From Thermoguttaceae bacterium (lineage in GTDB: Bacteria > Planctomycetota > Planctomycetia > Pirellulales > Thermoguttaceae), in assembly GCA_017937485.1 (NCBI GenBank), contig JAGBDN010000103.1:1-61541 (forward strand): DNA of 61,541 nucleotides, read 5' to 3'. Every line of letters begins with the position of its first letter. The stretch's first letter is position 1. The position numbers were made by a program, and so were the translations under genes. Positions 58,553 to 61,541 of the stretch are shown piece after piece. The notes below the pieces were generated by a model. It made no database searches and was not told the DNA's origin. It saw only the letters and a list, made by a program, of their open reading frames with translations.

Positions 58553-61321
58553 ATGAACCGTCCCAACCGCCGCCGTCCCGCCGCGCAAGCCGTTAAAACC
58601 GATTCGACCGCCAAAACCGCCGCGACCGGCGCCGCGTCGCGCTTTTTCCCCGCCGCCTTTGCGTTCGGGCTCGCCGCGACGCTCGTTCCGATTCTCGTTT
58701 CCGCTCCGGAAGGCGCGGTTCGCGAAGGCGACTTCAACCCGGTCGCGCTCCTTTTCCTCTTCTTCGCCGCCGCCGTTTCGGTCGCCGCGCTCCGCTTCCC
58801 GCTCCTTTCAAACGATAAAATCGATAAAACCGCTAAATCCAACGTCGACGAAGCCGTTCCACTCGACGCCGCAAACGCCGCTGCGCCCGCCCTTCCCACC
58901 GACAAAACCAACCCAACCGCTAAAACCGACAAACTCAACAAAATCGCCCGCCGCGCCGTTCGCGTCGCCGACGTCGCGCTCGTCTTCTTTCTCGCTTGGG
59001 CGACCGCCTCTTACCTCGCCCTTATTTTCGGCCAAACCGGCGACGTCCGTTTCGCGACGAACGCCTATTGGCTCTTCGCGACGCCGACGCTCCTTTACTT
59101 TTTTGCGCGCCGTTTCCGCTCGTTTTTCGATTCGCGTTTGATTTCGAGCGTTTGCGTTTTGATTTTCGCCGTCGCCGTCGCGGAGTCGCTTCATTCGTTT
59201 TACTCGCTGACGGTCGCGACGCCCCGCCTCCGCGCCGCTTATCTCGCCGACCCGGAGGGCGTTCTCGCCGCCAACGGAATGTCCTTTTCGAGCGCCGCCG
59301 AGCGAACGCGTTTTGAAAACCGCCTCCTCGAAAGCTCCGAACCGACCGGAACGTTCGGACTCGCCAACACTTTAGCCGGTCTTCTCGCCCCGACGTTCGT
59401 TTTCGGCGCCGCCGCGTTCGTTTCCGCAGTCTCCCGTCGACGCCGCAGCCGCCGCGCGATCGCTAAAAACGTCAAAACCGCCAATTTGGCCGCGACCGAT
59501 TCGGCGCAAACCGCTCAATTCCCCCAACCCGTCGAAAGCGTCGAAAACGCCCAAACCTCCGACCCCCCCCGCCTTCCCGTTCCGGGCGTCGCGACGCTCG
59601 CCGTTTGGGCCGCCGCGCTCGGTCTCGTTCTTTTCGTCCTCCTCGCGACGAAGAGCCGCTCCGGCTTTTTGGGCGCGACGTTCGGCGTCGGCGTTTGGGG
59701 CGTTTTGTCGTTTCTCGCCGCTCTCCGACGCGCCGAACGGAAGACGGCGCGCCGCGTCGCGTTCGGAACGTTCGGAGCGTTCGTCGGCGCCGTCCTTCTC
59801 CTCGTCGGCGCGTTCGCGACCGGGCTTCTCGACCGCGAAGTCTTCGCCGAAGCGGGCAAGTCGTTGGGTTACCGGCTCGATTACTGGCGTTCGACGGCGG
59901 CGATGATCGCCGATTCCCCGCTCCTCGGCGTCGGCCCCGGCGAGTTCCAAAGCGTTTACGCCCGTTATATTTCCCCGACCGCGAGCGAGTTTATCGCCGA
60001 CCCGCATTCGTTCGCGTTCGAGTTGGCCGCGCTCTTCGGCGTTCCGGCGTTAGCCGCTTTTCTCGCCTTCCTTGCCGCGCTCGCGACCGCCGCCGTCGCG
60101 ACCGTCTTAACCGTCAAACTCGACGCCCAACCCAACCAACCCAACCAACCCAACCAAAATAACCAAAATACCTCAACAAGCCCGACCGTCAAAACCGGCC
60201 TCGACGTTCCGTTCGTCGTCGGCGCGTTTTTCGGCGTTTTGCTCGCGTTCGCCGCGTCGCTCTTCCAAACGGCCCCGCTCGACGGCGCGTTCGTCGGCTC
60301 GGCGTTCGTCGCGTTCGCCCTTATTTTCCCGACCGTTTCGAGCGCGACGCTCCGTTCCGATTGGTCGAGCGCGGCGCTCCTTGGCGCCCTCGCCGCCGCT
60401 TTTTTGAACCTTTGCGCCGCCGGCGGAATCGGCTATCCGGCGTTAACTTTCCCGATTTTCCTCCTCGCCGCGTTCCTCGTCAACCGCGCCGACGCGACCG
60501 CCAAGTCGCCGCAACTCGTCGAAACCGCCGAAAAAGCCGATCTTTCCGCGTCGACGCAAACCGCCGACGTCCCCCGAACGTCCCAAACCGCCGTTCCCCC
60601 GCAAACCGCTCAAATCCCGCGCCGCCCCGCCAACGTTCCGCTCTATTTCGCGCTCGGAGCGGTCGCGGTCGCCGCCGTTTTCGACGCGACGGCGTTTCGC
60701 CCTTGGGCCGCCGAGTTCTTTTTTTCGCTCCGAATCTCGGCTCCGAACGGCGCGGCGCAATACCGCGACGTCTTCGAAGCGGGCGCCCCGGAAAAAATCG
60801 ACGCCGCGTCGCACGAAGTCGTTTCGCAATGTTACTACGCGGCCGGAAAAACGTTCGCGACGCGCCCGACGCCGGAAAATCGCGCTCGTTGGGAGCGACT
60901 CCGGGCTCAAGCGCAGGCGGTTTCCCCAAACTCCGCGTCGCTCCGAGAAGGTTGGGCCGACTTCGACGCGTCCCTCTTCGCCGACGTTTCCCGCGGAACG
61001 CGACGCGAGTTCCTCGACTCGGCGGTCGATTTTTACCGTCAAGCGGTCGACCGTTCGCCGACCGACGCCGCCAAGCGCGCCAAGCTCGTCGCCGCGCTCC
61101 GCGACGTCGCGACGCTTTCCCCGCCGACGTCCGTTTCCTCCGCCGACGTCGAAAACGCCGACTTCCCGTTCCCGACGGTCGCCGCCGAAACCGCGCTCGA
61201 CGACGCCCGCCGTCAAGCGGAAATCGCGCTCGAACTCGACGCGAAAACGCCCCACCTCGACCGCAAACTCCCGGACGAAACCCGCGCCGACCTGCGCCGC
61301 TTCCTCGACGCCGCCCCTTAA
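58553..61321 (+). CDS. O-antigen-ligase-like polytopic membrane protein
   Basis: The 922-residue protein has about a dozen hydrophobic segments in residues 20-680 and a soluble C-terminus of ~200 residues with TPR-like helices (AVDFYRQAVDRSPTDAAKRAKLV). The central block KSRSGFLGATFGVGVWGVLSFL and then YRLDYWRSTAAMIADSPLLGVGPGEFQSVY (about residue 438) followed by DPHSFAFELAALFGV matches the O-antigen ligase/Wzy_C domain, whose members ligate or polymerise glycans on lipid carriers in the periplasm. Two Thr/Gln/Pro/Ala-rich linkers (QPNQPNQPNQ; QTADVPRTSQTAVPP) separate segments. Which reaction it catalyses is not determinable. The final ~40 codons are repeated in tandem beyond the stop. Confidence 0.85.
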   Translation: MNRPNRRRPAAQAVKTDSTAKTAATGAASRFFPAAFAFGLAATLVPILVSAPEGAVREGDFNPVALLFLFFAAAVSVAALRFPLLSNDKIDKTAKSNVDEAVPLDAANAAAPALPTDKTNPTAKTDKLNKIARRAVRVADVALVFFLAWATASYLALIFGQTGDVRFATNAYWLFATPTLLYFFARRFRSFFDSRLISSVCVLIFAVAVAESLHSFYSLTVATPRLRAAYLADPEGVLAANGMSFSSAAERTRFENRLLESSEPTGTFGLANTLAGLLAPTFVFGAAAFVSAVSRRRRSRRAIAKNVKTANLAATDSAQTAQFPQPVESVENAQTSDPPRLPVPGVATLAVWAAALGLVLFVLLATKSRSGFLGATFGVGVWGVLSFLAALRRAERKTARRVAFGTFGAFVGAVLLLVGAFATGLLDREVFAEAGKSLGYRLDYWRSTAAMIADSPLLGVGPGEFQSVYARYISPTASEFIADPHSFAFELAALFGVPALAAFLAFLAALATAAVATVLTVKLDAQPNQPNQPNQNNQNTSTSPTVKTGLDVPFVVGAFFGVLLAFAASLFQTAPLDGAFVGSAFVAFALIFPTVSSATLRSDWSSAALLGALAAAFLNLCAAGGIGYPALTFPIFLLAAFLVNRADATAKSPQLVETAEKADLSASTQTADVPRTSQTAVPPQTAQIPRRPANVPLYFALGAVAVAAVFDATAFRPWAAEFFFSLRISAPNGAAQYRDVFEAGAPEKIDAASHEVVSQCYYAAGKTFATRPTPENRARWERLRAQAQAVSPNSASLREGWADFDASLFADVSRGTRREFLDSAVDFYRQAVDRSPTDAAKRAKLVAALRDVATLSPPTSVSSADVENADFPFPTVAAETALDDARRQAEIALELDAKTPHLDRKLPDETRADLRRFLDAAP

Positions 61322-61541
61322 AATCGACAAAACCGGCAACGTCTTCGCAAACGCAACGCCGAGAAGCGGAAATCACGCTCGAACTCGACGCGAAAACGCC
61401 CCGCCTCGACCGCAAACTTCCCAACGAAATCCGCGCCGAGTTGCGCCGCTTCCTCGACGCCGCCCATTAAAATCGATAAAACCGGCAACATCTTCGCAAA
61501 CGCAACGCCGAGAAGCGGAAATCGCGCTCGAACTCGACGCG
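61207..61541 (+). repeat. Tandem copies of the O-antigen-ligase gene 3' end
   Basis: A segment starting GCGGAAATCGCGCTCGAACT occurs at 61217 (inside the gene), at 61376 and at 61515. Copy 2 reads through the same frame-like sequence, from GCGGAAATCACG to a TAA near 61468, and copy 3 is cut by the window edge. Units are 159 and 139 bp apart. Copies 2 and 3 have no start codon or ribosome-binding site and are gene-fragment remnants. The array continues outside the window. Confidence 0.9.

Noticed and set aside
61330..61470. A separate gene after the O-antigen-ligase-like gene
   Set aside because: It has no start or ribosome-binding site and is a copy of the preceding gene's 3' end.

Overview
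The window looks like a chromosomal piece of a Planctomycetota bacterium. The evidence is a DUF1559 pilin-like protein with a small lipoprotein just downstream, a DUF1080 lipoprotein, many secreted carbohydrate-active proteins, LptD and LptF/G-type outer-membrane assembly genes, and an enlarged UvrA of the kind seen in the PVC superphylum. The DNA is moderately GC-rich and very rich in CG dinucleotides. Long antisense reading frames are therefore common and were treated as shadows. No species name can be given from sequence alone.

Layout. 0-8 kb (minus strand): an edge-truncated protein of 21-residue basic repeats, a UvrA with three ATPase modules, and MnmA with a repeat insert. 8-13 kb (minus): a secreted sialidase-type propeller, a DUF374 acyltransferase, a membrane protein, RNase P RNA with its own promoter, and a Cys-rich secreted protein. 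14.5-19 kb (plus): a periplasmic S41 protease, a CDF metal exporter and an LptF/G permease. 19-25 kb: a secreted beta-helix protein, a tRNA-dihydrouridine synthase, a SPOR-like repeat protein, and an unannotated structured RNA with promoter, closing stem and U-tract. 25.5-33 kb (plus): a YgiQ radical SAM protein with a long Arg/Gly tail, the DUF1559 and lipoprotein pair, a secreted nucleoside hydrolase and a DUF1080 lipoprotein. 33-37 kb: a compact AT-richer operon encoding a FokI-like type IIS restriction-modification system (two separate adenine methylases, then the nuclease). 37-47.5 kb (minus): two secreted glycosidases, a Tat-exported isomerase, LptD and an alpha/beta hydrolase. 47.5-48.2 kb: tRNA-Ser(UGA) behind a leader of tandem truncated tRNA-Ser copies. 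48-61.5 kb: a GH78-like rhamnosidase, a NimA-type flavoprotein, an M16 protein without its zinc motif, a GNAT enzyme, a tandem SGNH hydrolase, an isomerase, SstT and an O-antigen-ligase-like protein whose 3' end is repeated past its stop.

Functionally the window mixes housekeeping (DNA repair, tRNA modification, RNase P, tRNA-Ser), envelope and LPS biogenesis (LptD, LptF/G, DUF374 acyltransferase, O-antigen ligase) and a scattered set of exported glycan-degrading enzymes. The clearest acquired element is the FokI-like cassette. It sits between two diverged copies of the same terminator plus glycosidase 3' end, which suggests insertion with duplication or replacement of a paralogue. A second theme is partial tandem duplication of gene fragments: 62 bp at tRNA-Ser, 71 bp at 51.9 kb, 139-159 bp after the O-antigen ligase, and in-frame repeats inside several proteins.
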